In this document: in pieces, positions 58,436 through 58,854 of the stretch | Numbering within the stretch: position 1 is the first letter of the stretch | Layout: every line of letters starts with the position of its first letter | Source: Firmicutes bacterium UBA4996 | Lineage (GTDB): Bacteria; Bacillota; Limnochordia; Darwinibacteriales; Darwinibacteriaceae | DNA: 58,854 nt | Direction: 5' to 3' | NCBI GenBank assembly: GCA_002396805.1 | Contig: DGYW01000064.1 | Coordinates: 44,719 to 103,572 of the forward strand | Translations under genes and position numbers: made by a program | The notes under the pieces: model-generated | The model's input: only the letters and a program-made list of their open reading frames with translations | Databases searched by the model: none | What the model was told of the DNA's origin: nothing

Positions 58436-58854
58436 ATGAAAAAACTGTGTTTGGTCTTCATGGTCTTCTTGGTTTTGGTTGTACCCATAGGAGCTTCGGC
58501 TGAGGGTACCACTACCTTAAGAATTCATTATCATCGTCCAGATGGAGAATATGGACCGTGGAATCTCTGGATTTGGCCCCAAGGCTCTGAGGGGAAAGTG
58601 TACGAATTTGATGAGGATGATGACTTCGGAAAGGTAGCCACGGTGGAGGTACCGGGCACACACCAGCGGGTAGGTTTCATAGTCCGTACTAACGAGTGGA
58701 AAAAGGATATTGAAGCTGATCGTTTCGTGGAGGAGTTTTCGGGTGGAGTTGCGGAAATTTGGCTGAAATCTGGTGATCCTGCGATTTACACTGCTCCACC
58801 AACAGGGTTCGCGGAGATCGAACTTCCTGAACATGTACAACTAACAGTTAATTA
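58436..58854 (+). CDS. Secreted pullulanase-type protein, N-terminal CBM41 part (cut by window end)
   Basis: The first 139 residues of an exported starch- or pullulan-degrading enzyme. Signal peptide with cleavage near GASAE, then a CBM41 carbohydrate-binding domain: LRIHYHRPDG, WNLWIWPQG, FDEDDDFGKVATVEVPG, VGFIVRTNEW and AEIWLKSGDPAIYT. CBM41 binds alpha-glucans and is found almost only in type I pullulanases. The catalytic domain lies outside the window. AAGGAGGGG precedes ATG 58436. It runs opposite to the selenoperoxiredoxin. Confidence 0.9.
   Translation, partial: MKKLCLVFMVFLVLVVPIGASAEGTTTLRIHYHRPDGEYGPWNLWIWPQGSEGKVYEFDEDDDFGKVATVEVPGTHQRVGFIVRTNEWKKDIEADRFVEEFSGGVAEIWLKSGDPAIYTAPPTGFAEIELPEHVQLTVN

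Noticed and set aside
1..58854. CRISPR arrays, insertion sequences, prophage, tRNA or rRNA genes
   Set aside because: I looked for repeats with regular spacing, transposase or integrase motifs and RNA gene sequence and saw none.

Overview
The window looks like a fermentative, anaerobic, two-membraned (diderm) member of the Firmicutes, with moderate GC. Firmicute traits are the mrfAB repair pair with a Gram-positive-type LexA box, VanW, DUF2974, ROK and LplA/LplB-type sugar transporters. Evidence for an outer membrane is a beta-barrel protein ending in Phe, two secreted hydrolases carrying barrel-like C-terminal domains, an RND/LolA-like export set, and five substrate-binding proteins that all lack a lipobox cysteine. 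Diderm Firmicute lineages are Limnochordia, Halanaerobiia and Negativicutes; I lean to a Limnochordia/Hydrogenispora-like organism, but this is inference only.

Layout. 1-5.6 kb: partial thiol peroxidase (tpx), divergent from a TetR regulator that precedes an RND/MMPL exporter, a LolA-like periplasmic protein and an outer-membrane barrel, with a perfect palindromic operator at the exporter promoter. 5.7-12.3 kb: trimeric electron-bifurcating-type [FeFe] hydrogenase (hydCBA) behind a near-perfect Rex site, translationally overlapped by a SsuCBA/TauCBA-type ABC transporter. 12.4-28.9 kb: a carbohydrate locus with two secreted metallo-beta-lactamase-fold hydrolases, a HAD phosphatase, a large phosphodiester glycosidase, two CUT1 ABC systems (one with two binding proteins), a ROK regulator and a sugar isomerase. 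28.9-36.5 kb (minus strand): S9 peptidase, DUF4127 protein, a third CUT1 system and a HAD hydrolase. None of the CUT1 systems has its own ATPase, so a shared MsmX-type ATPase elsewhere is expected.

36.9-44.0 kb: tatA, tatC, a Tat-exported split-Soret-like dihaem cytochrome, ccmEFABCD (System I cytochrome c maturation with Cys-type CcmE and no CcmH) and an FMN-binding secreted flavoprotein under a consensus promoter; together they look like an extracytoplasmic electron-transfer module. 44.0-46.7 kb (minus): a secreted PIG-L-type deacetylase and a patatin phospholipase, each joined to a barrel-like C-terminal region and overlapping by one base. 46.9-57.5 kb: HDOD protein, DUF2974 lipase-like protein, mrfB/mrfA with a LexA box inside the promoter, secreted proteins of unknown function, EamA, VanW, and a PAS-GGDEF-HD-GYP protein.

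57.5-58.9 kb: a peroxiredoxin whose peroxidatic cysteine codon is TGA, followed at once by SECIS-like hairpins. It is almost certainly a selenoprotein that ordinary gene calling would split in two. The window ends in the N-terminus of a secreted CBM41 pullulanase with a LacI-type operator. No rRNA, tRNA, CRISPR array, insertion sequence or prophage was recognised.
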